Shown here one piece after another: positions 1 through 10,807 of a stretch of DNA of 64,000 bases. The notes under the pieces were generated by a model. The model saw only the letters and a program-made list of their open reading frames with translations. It did no database searches and was not told the DNA's origin. This DNA comes from Heterocephalus glaber (lineage: Eukaryota; Chordata; Mammalia; Rodentia; Bathyergidae): assembly GCF_000247695.1 (NCBI RefSeq), contig NW_004624741.1, positions 32,742,466 to 32,806,465 on the forward strand, read 5' to 3'. Position 1 is the first letter of the stretch; each line of letters opens with the position of its first letter. The position numbers were made by a program, and so were the translations under genes.

Positions 1-590
1 ATCTCCTCATAATCTGTTTGCATCTGTTTAATGGATTCCATTTGTTTCCTATGTTGGGATTCACTCATGTTCCTCAGTTCCTCTATTTTTTTAATCTGTG
101 TCCTCTCTAGATTTATTAATCATATCTTGCACTATGGGCACAATCTCTGCTCTTATCTGAGAAATTATTTCTGGTTTCATTTTTTCCAGATCCTCTTTCA
201 TTTCTTGTTCAGGGAGTCCAGTTTGTTGATTATCAGAGTGTTCCATTTCATTTCCCTTTTAGGTTGCTCTAGGTAATCTGGAAGTCTGGCTCAGAAGGTT
301 GTTTATGTGTCTTCTCATTTCAAAGAGGGTGAGGTGCTGCTGGTGCACATGCAATTCACCTCCTCTGTGCTGGGAGAGGTGGTAGGTTGACCTGGAAGAC
401 TCCTACTCTGCACTGGGAGCTGTGAATTTTTGACCTGGTAGCCTCCTCTACACTGCGAGCTGTGAAATATTGACCCAGAAGCATCCTCTGTGCTGGGAGC
501 TGTGGCAAGCTGACCTGGAAGGCTCCTCTGCACTCAGAGCTGTGGCAGGCTGACCTGGAAGCCTCCACTGTGCTGGGACCTGTGGCACAT
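1..590 (-). mobile_element. L1 fragment: ORF1 N-terminus plus 5'UTR, antisense
   Basis: Read on the minus strand, this is the 5' end of an L1 that continues past the left edge of the window. The ORF1 start codon is at 318-316 and opens MRRHINNLLSQ, similar to the ORF1 starts at 10,807 (MRRHLSKAQ) and, mutated, at 38,136. The rest of ORF1 (1-315) encodes the charged N-terminal/coiled-coil part, with stops. Upstream of ORF1 lies a short linker (319-345) and then 40-bp tandem monomers (345-590). At about 590 the sequence changes abruptly to ORF2 of a different, older L1, so this copy appears to have inserted into that one. Orientation and identity are clear; the 5' boundary is approximate. Confidence 0.8.
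345..590 (-). repeat. 40-bp tandem monomer array in an L1 5'UTR
   Basis: About six diverged copies of a GC-rich 40-bp unit with the core CTCTGTGCTGGGAGCTGTGG followed by a GACCTGGAAG-type end. The phase can be read directly: the CCTCTG motif recurs at 485 and 525. The array sits immediately 5' of an L1 ORF1 on the minus strand, which is where L1 promoters lie. The same monomer family forms the larger array at 51,541-52,330. Confidence 0.8.
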
Positions 591-1310
591 TCTGGTAATT
601 TTTAATTACATTTTCAATTTCACTGAGTGATTTTGTTCATTTAGAATTGTTACATCTTCTTTGTTCAGCTTTGGTAATTCATATATATTTAGGAACCTCT
701 CCACTTCTTCCATGTTTTTCATCTTATTAGAGTGCAAGTTCTTAAAGTAGGAGGTGATGATCATCTGGATTTCCACAAAATCTATTGTGATTTTACTCTT
801 TTTAAATTCCTAATGGCATGAATTTGAGTTTTTTCTTTCCTTGATTTGATAAGGTTGGATAAGTTTTATCAATTTTTCTTAATCTTTTGAAGAGCCAACT
901 CTGATTCATTCTTTGTATTGTTTTCTTAGTCTCAATTGCATTAATTTCTGCTCTAATCTGTATAATTTCATGTGAGCTTTGGCATTTACTTGTTCTTGTT
1001 TTCTTAGAAGTCTGAAGTTCAACATTAGGTTATTTGAGGTTGCTGTTTTCCTGATGTGAGAGTTCACCACTATAAATTTCCCTCTTAGAACTGCTTTCAT
1101 TTTATTCTATAAGTTTTGTTTTGTTATTTCAGCATTGTCATTTAACTATAGACACTGTTTAATTTCTTCTGTGACCTATTGATTGTTCAGGAGGGTGTTA
1201 TTTAATTTCCAGGTGTTTATAGAGTGTTAGTGGTTTCCTTTGTCATTGAAGTCCATATTCATGACATTATGGTCAGGCTTACACATTTGTTTGTAGCTCA
1301 CCTTGGGTAC
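591..1310 (-). mobile_element. L1 ORF2 fragment, antisense
   Basis: Matches the endonuclease-to-RT part of ORF2 as seen in the full-length copy at about 8,255-9,000, in the same antisense orientation, with many substitutions and stops. It belongs to an older copy than the fragment at 1-590, which interrupts it. Confidence 0.75.
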
Positions 1311-2187
1311 TTCTGTCTTTGGCTCTTGTGCATAATGTTCTATGAATATACTTGTACAAATTCCTCTTTGAGAGTTTCCTCTCTGTTCTCTGTTCTCTTG
1401 AGTGTACCTTGGAAGTGGAATGATGGGCTAGATATTTTAATTAACTTATTAATTAATGAATGCATTTTCTGGTAGCAGTACCAACTTAATTTCCTGCCCG
1501 TGGTGCTAGAAACCACCAGGTTTTCCCAACCTCGCCATTACTTTCTCTGGTCTCCCACAGCTCTGTTTCTGGCTGGTTCATTGAGTCCCATTGGTCTTTG
1601 TGTCTTTCCACTTTGCTGCAATCTTTTTATTATCATTCTTCAGACTTCTGGGGGCTCCACTGTGTGGTTGGAGCATGAGTGTGAAAGGGAGAGGGATTGG
1701 CTGAACTTCTTGTGCTTGCTGCTTTTGGCATGCTTGGAGCCTGATGAGCTCTGGCTCCACATCCTTCTGTGATGTGACAAGGACTGCCGGCCTCCAGGCC
1801 CCTGGCTCACACCCCTCACCACTGCCGGGATGTGAGCTGGCTGACCTGCAGTAGCCCAGAAGTCTGTGTCTCTTCTCTCCCTACACCACCATGCAGGCCA
1901 CCTCCAATGAGAAGGCCACAGCACCAGGACTCCTGGTTCATTCTGCTGTGTGTTCTGCCTTTGGAGTTTTAGAGAGAATCTATCTATCTGGGCACTGTAC
2001 TTTTCATTTTTTGATAGACTTTCTGAATTTTGATGCTTTCCCTTTCTTGGTATTTCCAGTTTGTTCACACCTTCATCCCTGCTTATCCATGGCATGGCCT
2101 TCTACAGCCACAATTACTTGGTGTCTACTGTGGTTGCATCATTTCAAATGGAATAGTCCAGAAATAACAATTCATACATTTTAAATA
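1311..2187. other. Old L1-like and unassigned sequence
   Basis: The stretch near 1,340-1,430 resembles the antisense 3' part of old mammalian L1s (an AAGTGGAATGATGGG-type motif). The segment at about 1,560-1,650 shares recognisable sequence with 34,420-34,500, so it is an interspersed repeat, but I cannot name its family. No gene is supported; the minus-strand open frame of about 150 codons at 1,640-2,095 has no recognisable domain. Confidence 0.4.
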
Positions 2188-2885
2188 TCCCTGACTATGG
2201 TATTTTTAGAAGAATTTAATTTTAAAAAATGAAAACAGCCCAAGTGCCCAGCAACTGGAAACTGGATAAAGAATATGTGTTTTTTTAATATATAAAATGG
2301 AGTACTACTCAGCCATACAAGAATGAGAAAGTAGAGAGATTTACAGCTAAATGGATGCACATTGAGCCAATACTCTTAAGTGAAATAAATAGGACACACA
2401 TGTGTAAATACCGACTAGTTTCTTTAGTGTGAGAAACTGAAAATTTAAATAAGGATTAAGATGGTTAAAATGAATAATTGATAATTTGAAATAGGAGAAG
2501 GTCCAAACATGTAGCAGTGGTGGGAGGGGAAGGGGAAAGGAAAGAAGGGAAAGGAAAAAGTATGAGAAAAGATAAAATATGGAAATGAAATCTATGTAAG
2601 CAAGGATGGGTGGAGGGGGTGAATGGCACACAGGTAATGGGGAAAAATAAGAACTAAGATACATTATGTGCAGGTACAAGCATCGAATGATAAATGTAAA
2701 TGTATCGTATACCTAAAATGTACCAATAAAATAATTTTTTTAAAAAATGGAACTCAAGTTGTATCTTCATATTAAAAAATGAATGCAAAATCACAGTTTA
2801 CAGTTTACAGTGGCAAACTAATAACAGAAAAAGATTTAAATACAAGAACTCCCTTCCAAGCATAAAGTTTCCCTGACTATGGTAT
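2188..2885. repeat. Segment bounded by a 16-bp exact direct repeat
   Basis: TCCCTGACTATGGTAT occurs exactly at 2,188-2,203 and again at 2,870-2,885. Between the copies lie the L1 3' end at 2,232-2,737 and about 150 bp of unclassified flanking sequence. The pair looks like a TSD of an older insertion into which the L1 end later inserted. Confidence 0.45.
2232..2737 (+). mobile_element. 5'-truncated L1, 3' end, sense
   Basis: Begins in the ORF2 C-terminus, continues through the end of ORF2 (TTCTTTAGTGTGAGAAACTG at about 2,419), a purine-rich 3'UTR tract near 2,519-2,565, and the terminal motif ATGTACCAATAAAATAA. The same 3'UTR ends the copies at 5.5, 15.6 and 43.4 kb, defining one L1 family. 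A 12-bp A/T-rich TSD (TTTTAAAAAATG) lies at 2,220-2,231 and 2,738-2,749. Confidence 0.85.
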
Positions 2886-5493
2886 AATTGTTCTATTGGA
2901 GTATGAGTCATCTTCCCCGTGTCTTCCTCTGCCTGCTTAACTATTAACCAGCATCATAGCCACATGTCCCAGCAGCGCACACACTGGATACTGGGTTTGG
3001 TGCCCCCTGCTGGTTGGTGCGGAGCACGCTCCTCCTCAATGAGTGGATTCTCTATCTTGATTTCCTGACCTTCTCTTCTCCTTCAATTCTTTGGGCACCT
3101 TAAAGATCAGTGTTTGAAAGTGCTGGTCTGGTAGATCCTCCAGCAGGTCTCCATGAGGATTTCTTCCTGTTGGTTCCTTTCGTTTTCACTTGAATAGGTC
3201 ATATGCTCCTATGTCTTTATACATCTTGTTTGTTTGTTGAAAAGTACACATTTAAATCTGAAAACAGGAACTGCATCTGTCCCCTTTCCTAGTTTTGGGG
3301 TTTGTCCCCCGTGTTTGTTTCTCATGGTTGTAGCTTTCTTGCTTTAGGCAGTCTGTGTCCTGGGCACCAGATGGGGTGTGTGCAGCCTCTCCCAGATCAT
3401 CCCAAATCTCTGTCTTCTCTGGGCATGCACCATGAGTCCTTTTACTTTTATCAAGAAAACTGCACACCATGTGATGTTTTACTACATCTTATAATGTTCA
3501 AGCAGGGCAAACATATCTACCTCCTTGCACACTTCTTATTTCTTGGTGGTGAAAACACTCACATCAATGGTCTATCTCCTAGAAATATACAGTACACACA
3601 GAAGTCTGTAGTCACCCTGATGGACAGAGAAACCAGAACTTATTTCTTTGATCAAATTCTTTGTACCATGTCTTGGAGCTCACTTCCCTGGAGCTGGGGT
3701 GTGTAACAGGGACCTCGACAGCTGTCCTGTCCTCCAGTGCCAGTGATGCAAGTGCCTGCTCCCTGGTATAGGGTATGGGGGTTCAGGAATCCCCCAGCCC
3801 TGCACTGTAGTGCCGCATCTCCAGGAGCTGAGTCACTGCTGGTCCTGCTGTTGGGAGATCCAGATTTGACCTGTGTCAACCACAGTTCATGTCAGGAGCT
3901 GTCACCAAGCTCACAGCCTCCGCTGGACACTAGGGATCTGTCAGTCACCTGGAGGAATCTCTGGGGCAACAGATCACAGTGGGGATTGATGGGTACCTCA
4001 TCAAGTCAGGATTCCAGTGCCTCTGTGTCCTCTGATGTTTTCACTTCTCTGTCATCTCATTACACCCTAGTCTGTTGTTAGACTTTTATGTCCTTCCACC
4101 TTTTAAAAATAACAGTATCATATAATTTTTGTAGGCCATGAATGTTCAAGCTCTATGATTCCATTTCTGTTTCAGATGTCCTACTTCTTTTTTTATAAGT
4201 CACATTTGCAGTGCATGGTGAGTGACTACATGCATCATGGGAATTGGTGCAATAAGTAACACACCTCAATTCTTTTTTCATCCCCTTCCCCCCTGCTCTG
4301 TTCTCCCTCTCTTTGTACCCTTCCAGTTACACATGGAGACTTCACTCTGAAGTCCGGCTTATGTCCCAGCCTCAGGCACCCCAGGTGCTGACTTTCGATT
4401 GTGAGGAGACTCTTCCACCCTGCCCGGCTCAGGGTCACATTCCTCCCATCCAAAGGAATCAGGGTTCCCAGCTGTGACCCAGAGCCCTGAGACTGCAGAG
4501 GGTATGCAGTGCTGAGCACCACACAGAGGACACATGCCCCTGACTGGTATGTGTATATGTCCCTGGACAGAGTTATCTTCACATCACAGCTCCCACCTCA
4601 GTGTGTAGAGTAGCCTGTTGCCACACTGGAGCAGTTCCACTGAGTAAAATCCCTGGTCCAATGACACAATTTTAATGATTGCAACACTGGAAAATACTTT
4701 CAGATCAGAAAAAGTTTTCACAGATCAGAGTGGTGAATGCTATGCAAAGTTTCACAAGAAGAGAAAGCAAGTCCCAGGATTATATACTGATTAAATTTGG
4801 TGATCACCTTGGGGAAATCTAGAACATATAAACATATAAACATATAGTTTGTAAGCATTTGAAAAGATTGTGGTCAGTAGCACAGCATACAGGTTAATTT
4901 GATGCACAGGTGAAAAGTGGCCCTGTGTGGAGAGTGGGATGGGTGCTGTTGGGAATGTCTGGGTGCAGTGGATGTCTGGCTTTTGGTGATGGCACAGAGA
5001 TTACACCCAGAGTTGGTGTCTCTGACCCCAGGCTCTACAGACATGGGACCCAGACACCTTAGGGCTAGGGATGAAAGCAACTCTGTCTTCAGCATTCTGC
5101 AGAAGGGATGCAGAGGCTGGGCCTGAAGGCGTCTCAAGGGCAGCTCAGGGCAGGAGGACCTTCCACCTCTGCCTCCCTGTCACATCTGACTCTGCTGTTA
5201 CCTTAAACCCTGTAAATCAGAGCCCACTCAGCTCTGCACCTACATTAATCACTTAGGGAGAATCTGTTAAAAACCTGGCAACATGAAGTTTTCCAACCCT
5301 GAACTGTCCTACTTTGTTTCTTCTTTCTGCAAGAGGGAGGACACCAAGATAACAGAAAAAAAAGTACACCACAACTCTGACACTGAAAAATTGGTTCAAA
5401 CATCAATTTTGATCAAACTACTGATCTCCATCATCATGTAAGATATGGAACAGCTAGGTTTTATGTTCTTTTGTCTTGTTTTATGTGCCTTTA
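2886..5493. other. Unassigned intergenic sequence
   Basis: No gene, RNA or recognisable young repeat. Several open frames of 60-134 codons are present on both strands (for example 3,302-3,706 plus and 4,235-4,582 minus), but none has a recognisable domain or codon pattern. The part at about 4,640-4,905 has a diverged relative in the same orientation at about 62,070-62,350, so at least this portion is an old repeat or an old segmental duplication. Confidence 0.4.
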
Positions 5494-5827
5494 TGTGACA
5501 TTTATTTTTTATTTATATATATATATATTTATTGGTACATTTTAGGTATAAAATACATTTACATTTATCATTGGGTGTTTGTACGAGAACATGATGTATC
5601 TTAGATTTTATTTTTTTCTCCCATTACCTGTGCACCCTTTACTCTCTCCACCCTTCACTATTTACAGAGAGTTTGATTCCATTTTTTTTCTTTCTTAAAA
5701 GTTTTCCTTTCCCTTCTTCCCTTTCCCCTTCCTCTCCCACCACCCCCTAACCCTTGGACCTTTTCTTATTTCAAATTATCAATTATTCATTTTAATCATT
5801 TTCATCTTTATTTACACTTTCAATTTC

Positions 5828-8800
5828 TCACACTAGAGAAACTATTTGGTATTTATACATGTGTGTCCCATTTATTTTGCTTAAGAGTATGGCTTCAATA
5901 TGCATCCATTTAGCTATAAATGTCTCTAGTTTCTCATTCTTTTTGTTTGAGTAGTACTCCATTTTTTAGAAAAAGCACATCTTCTTTATCCAGTTTCCAG
6001 TCGATGGGCACTTGGGCTGTTTCCAAGCTTTATCTATTAAAAACTTTGCCACTATAAACATAGGTGCACATATATCACTGTGGTATGATTCTTTTAATTC
6101 TTTGGGAAAGATTCCCAGTAGTGGAATATGGGTCAAATGGGACCTGTAGTCCTAGTTCTTTGAGGTATCTCCATACTGATTTCCACAGTGGTTGCACCAA
6201 TCTACACTCCCACCAACAATGGAGAAGTCTTCCTTTCTCTCCACACCCCTGCCAGCATGTGCTCTTGGTTGATTTCTTGATAGCAGCCAATCTTTGTGGG
6301 GTGAGGTGGAATCTCAGTGTTGTTTTCATCTGCATTTCTTGAATGACCAGTGATGTGGAACATTTTTTCATATATTTCTTTACTGTTTTTACTTCTTTGT
6401 CTGAGAAATGTCTGTTCATTTTGGATGCCCATTTTTGAATTGGGTCTTCGAATTTGGGGGTTCTGATTTTTTTCAGTGCTTTGTATATTCTCGATAGTAG
6501 ACCTTTGTTTGAGGTACAACTGCTAAATATTTCTTCCCACATTGTAGGTTGTCTCTTAGCTCTGTTGGTCGTTTCTCTTGCAGTGCAGAAGCTTTTTAAT
6601 ATGATGAGATCCCAGCTGTTGATTGTGCTAGCTCCCCTGCTACTGAAGATTTGTTCATAAAATTTTTTCCTATGCCAATGTCATCAAGAGTTCTACCTAA
6701 CTTACCTTCCAGCAAGTTTAGTGTTTCTGGTTTAATATTTAGATCTTTAATCCAGTTCAATCTTAGTTTAGTGCACAGTGATAGGTATGGGTGTAGTTTT
6801 AATCTTTGGCAGGTTGAAATCCAGTTTTTCCAACACCGTTTATTAAATAGGCTGTCTTTCCTCCAATGAGGGTAGTTGGCTCCTTTGTCAAAGATGAGGT
6901 GGCTGAGTATGTCTGGAAGTGTTTCTGCATCTTCTAGTCTATTTCACTGATCTTCAGGTCTGTTTCTTTGCTAGTATCATGCTGTTTTATCACAGTAGCT
7001 TTGTAGTATTGTTTCAAGTTGGGGATTGTGATACTCCCAGCCATGTCTCTGTTGCCTAGAATTGCTTTTTCTATTCTAGGTTTCTTCTGCTTCCAAATGA
7101 ATTTTTGGATTGTTTTCTCTAGTTCTATGAAGTATATTATTGGAATTTCAACTGGCATTGCATTGAATCTATATTGTAGTTTGGGAAATATGGCCATTTT
7201 CACTATATTGGTTCTTTCTACCCAGGAACAAGGGATATCTTTCCATTTTCTTATATCCTCTGATCTCCTTGTTCAGAGAGCTGTAGTTTTCAGTGTAGAG
7301 GTATTTTGCTTCCTTTCTTAGGTTGATTTCTAGATATTTCTTTTTTTTTTTTTAGATGCTATTGTAAAAGGAATTTTTTCCCAAATTTCTCTCTCAATGG
7401 GTCTGATATTTGCATATAAGAAGGCTGTTGTTTTTTGAGTGTTGACCTTGTAGCCAGCTACTCTACTGAATCTGTCAATTAGGTCTAGAAGACTTTTGAC
7501 TGAGTTTTTTGGGTCTTCTATGTAAAGTATCCTATCATCAGCAAATAATGACAGTTACATTTCTTCCTTTCCTATCTTTATTCTTTTTATTTCTTTCTCT
7601 TTTCTAATTGCTATGGCTACTGTTTCCAGAACACTATTGAACAGGAGTGGTGATAGTGAGCATCCTTGCCTTGTTACTAATTTTAGCATGAAAGTATTCA
7701 GATTTTGACTTTTTAGTATGATGTTGGCTGTTGGTTTTTCATAGATAGCCTTAATCAGGTTGAGATAAAGACATTCTATTCCAGTTTTCTGTAGCTTTTT
7801 TCTCATGAATGGTGTTGGATTTTGTCAAGTGATCTTTCTGCGTTGATTGAGATGTTCATGTGGTTTTTGTCCTTGAATCTGTTAATATAGTGTATTACAT
7901 TTATTGATTTATGGATGTTGAACCATCCTTGCATCCCTGGGATAAATCCAACTTGGTCAGGGTGTATGATCTTCTTGATGACACTCTGTATTCTGTTTGC
8001 CAGTAACTTGTTGAGGATTTTTGCATCTATGTTCATTAGGGAGATTGGCCTGTAGTTCTCTTTTTGGGTTGGGTCTTTCCCTGGTTTTGGAATCAAAGAA
8101 ACACTTGTTTCCATGAATGAATTTGGAAGCCTTGCTTCCCTTTCAATTTCCTTTTCGAGTTTAAAGATTAATGGCAATAGTTCTTCTTTAAATGTCTTGT
8201 AGAATTCAGCAGTGAAACCATCAGGACCTGGGCTTTTCTTGTTGGGAAAATATTTTATTACATTTTCAATTTCATTCATGGTTATTGGAGTGTTTAGAAT
8301 TTCTATATCTTCTTCATTTAGTTTTGGCAATTCATATGTCTAGGAATCTGTCCATTTCTTCTGTGTTTTCCATTTTATTAGAGTACAGGTTCTCAAAGTA
8401 GGTATTGGTAATTCTCTGGATTTCTGCTGGATCTGTTGTGGCTTCACCTTTTTCACTCTTAATTGCATGCAATTGAGCTTTTTCTTTCCTTTTTGTGATA
8501 AGGTTGGCTAAAGGTTTATGGATTTTATTTATTCTTTCAAAAAACCAACTCTTTGATTCATTGATGTTTTGTACTGTTCTCTTAGTCTCTATTGCATTGA
8601 TTTCTGCTCAGATCTTTATACTTTCCTTTCTTTCCTATACTTTCCTTTGTGTTTGTTATGCTGTTCTTTTTCTAGGAGCTTGAGGTTCTGCATTAGGTTA
8701 ACTGAGTTCTCTCTGTTGTCCTAATATGGGCATTCATTGCTATGAATTTCCCATGTAGAACTGCATTCAATGTGTCCAACAGATTCCTGTATGTTTTATT

Positions 8801-9641
8801 GGCATTATTGTTTACTTGTAGAAACTGTCTAATTTCATCTTTAATTTCCTCTGTCACCCATTGGTTGTTCAGGAGGGTGTTGTTCAATTTCCATGTGTTT
8901 GTGGAAATTTTGTGGTTTCTGATGTTATTGATCTCCAATTTTACTGCACTATGGTCTGATAATATGCAGGGGATAACTTCAATTATTTTACATTTACTCA
9001 GGTATGTCCTATGAGCTAGCATGTGATCTATTTTGGAGAATCACCCATGTGCAGCTGAAAAGAATATGTATTCTGATTTTGTGGGTTGGAACACTCTGTA
9101 AACATCTATTAAGTCCATTTGTTTAATAGCTTGATTCAGTTCTAAAATTTCATTGTTAATTTTTTTCTAGTTGATCTGTCTATTTGTGATAAAGAGGTGT
9201 TGAAGTCCCCCGCTACAATTGTATTAGAGCTTATTTGGCTTGTCATGTCAATTAATATTTGTTTTGTGTATTTGGGGGCATTTGTACTTGGTGCATATAT
9301 ATATTTAGGATTGTCATCTCTTCCTTTTGGATTGTTCCCTTCACATGTATGTACTGACCATCTTTGTCTCTCTTAATTAGTTTTGGATTGAAATCTACTT
9401 TGTCTGCAAATAAAATTGCTACACCTTCTTTTTTCTGGGTTCCTGTCATGTGGAGAATTGTTTTCTGTCCTTTTATTTTCAGTCTATGGATTTCTTTTTG
9501 AGTTAGGTGTGTTTCTTTTATACAGCATATTGCTGGGTTTTGCTTCTTAATCCATTTTGTCAATCTGTTTCTTTTGATTGGTGAATTGAGGCCATTAACA
9601 TTTATAGTTATAATTGAGAGATATTGACTCATCCTAGTCAT
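5828..9641 (-). pseudogene. L1 ORF2 (endonuclease-reverse transcriptase), frameshifted
   Basis: ORF2p normally nicks the genomic target and reverse-transcribes L1 RNA there. The endonuclease starts at 9,641 with MTRMSQYLSIITINVNGLNS and contains the CIKETHL catalytic-Glu motif. The RT part shows [33 protein letters not shown] and [11 protein letters not shown], and the catalytic FADD box is readable at 7,545-7,534. The C-terminal zinc-knuckle region lies near 6,240 (HMLAGVWRE in one frame; [18 protein letters not shown] in another), and the stop is at 5,830-5,828. Six successive readable blocks fall in differing frames, so several indels have accumulated. The length of about 3.8 kb is normal for L1 ORF2. 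Confidence 0.9.
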
Positions 9642-9817
9642 GATATTTTTTGGTTATTGGCACTTTTATTTCTTATTTTCCACCCTTTCACTTTAGTGTC
9701 TTACCTTGCATGGTGCCTTCTGTCTGCTGGGCCTCATGGAGTTGTGACCTTTATTGTCTTTTTTCTAGGATATTGCTTTAAATTGTTTGGAGTGTTGGTT
9801 TGGTGCTCCGAAGTTTC

Positions 9818-10807
9818 TCAGGCATTCTTTTTCATGAAAATATCTAATTTCCCCATTGATTTTGAAAGATAATTTGCTGGATACAACAGTCTAGGTTGGA
9901 ATTTATTTTCCTTTAGGGCTTGAAATAATTCACTCCAGGCTCTCTTTGATTTGAGGGTTTGTGTTGAGAAATTTGCCTTGATTATGATGGTATTTCCTCT
10001 GTAGGTGATTTGTTTCTTTTCTCCAACTGCCTGTAGAATTTTGTTCTTCTGTTGGATTTCTGGGATCTTGACTATTATATGTCTAGGTGTAGATTTTTTT
10101 TTGGTCATGGCTAGTTGGAGTTCTATAGGCCTCAGTTATCTGTATGTCCAATTATCTACCTCTGTCTGGGAAGTTTTCTACTATTACTTCTGTGAACAGT
10201 TTTTTTATGTCCATTGTAATTTCTCCTGTTTTTTCGTGGACTCCTATGAGTCTTATGTTATTCTTCTTTTCATCATCTAGCAGCTGTTGGATTGATTTCA
10301 CATGGTCCTTTACTGTCTTTAAGAAATCTTTGTTTTCATGGTCCTTAACCACAATACTGTCTTCTATATCTGATATTCTGTCTTCAGATTCTCTTAGTCT
10401 GTTCTGCATGCTTTCAATGGAGTTTTTAGTCCCCTGAATATCGTTTGAATCTGTTTCATGGGTTCCATTTCTTTCTTATGTTAGGTGATCGTGTTTTCCA
10501 TTTCTTTCTTATGCTGAGCATTCATGGCTTCCAGCATGTTTCATATCTCTTCTATTTTCTTATGTGTTTCTGCTCTAGAGGTTCTAATCATGTCTTTCCT
10601 TCTGCTCACCATGTCTGTATTTATCTGGGAGATTATTTCTGTTTTGAATTTTTCTAGATCTTCATGCCTCTGATTTGTTACTTCCTGTGCTATCAGTTCA
10701 GAGTGTCCAAGTGGTTGCTTGTCAGACTTTTCCACCTTGTTTCTCCCAGAATTTCCTTTTTGTGGCATGGAAGCCTGTGATTGTGCCTTGCTTAAGTGTC
10801 TTCTCAT
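9818..10807 (-). pseudogene. L1 ORF1 (RNA-binding chaperone), frameshifted
   Basis: ORF1p trimerises and coats L1 RNA. The start codon at 10,807 opens MRRHLSKAQSQASMPQKGN. The charged N-terminus and coiled coil extend to about 10,541. The middle block at 10,409-10,152 (ESEDRISDIEDS, then NNIRLIGVHE, the RRM start) is in another frame, and the C-terminal domain at 10,108-9,818 (RHIIVKIPEIQQKNKILQA; YRGNTIIIKANFSTQT) returns to the first frame. At least two compensating indels are therefore present. Total length of about 330 codons fits the family. Confidence 0.88.

Noticed and set aside
1640..2095. 151-codon minus-strand frame
   Set aside because: It has no family resemblance, and part of it is repeat sequence shared with 34.4 kb.
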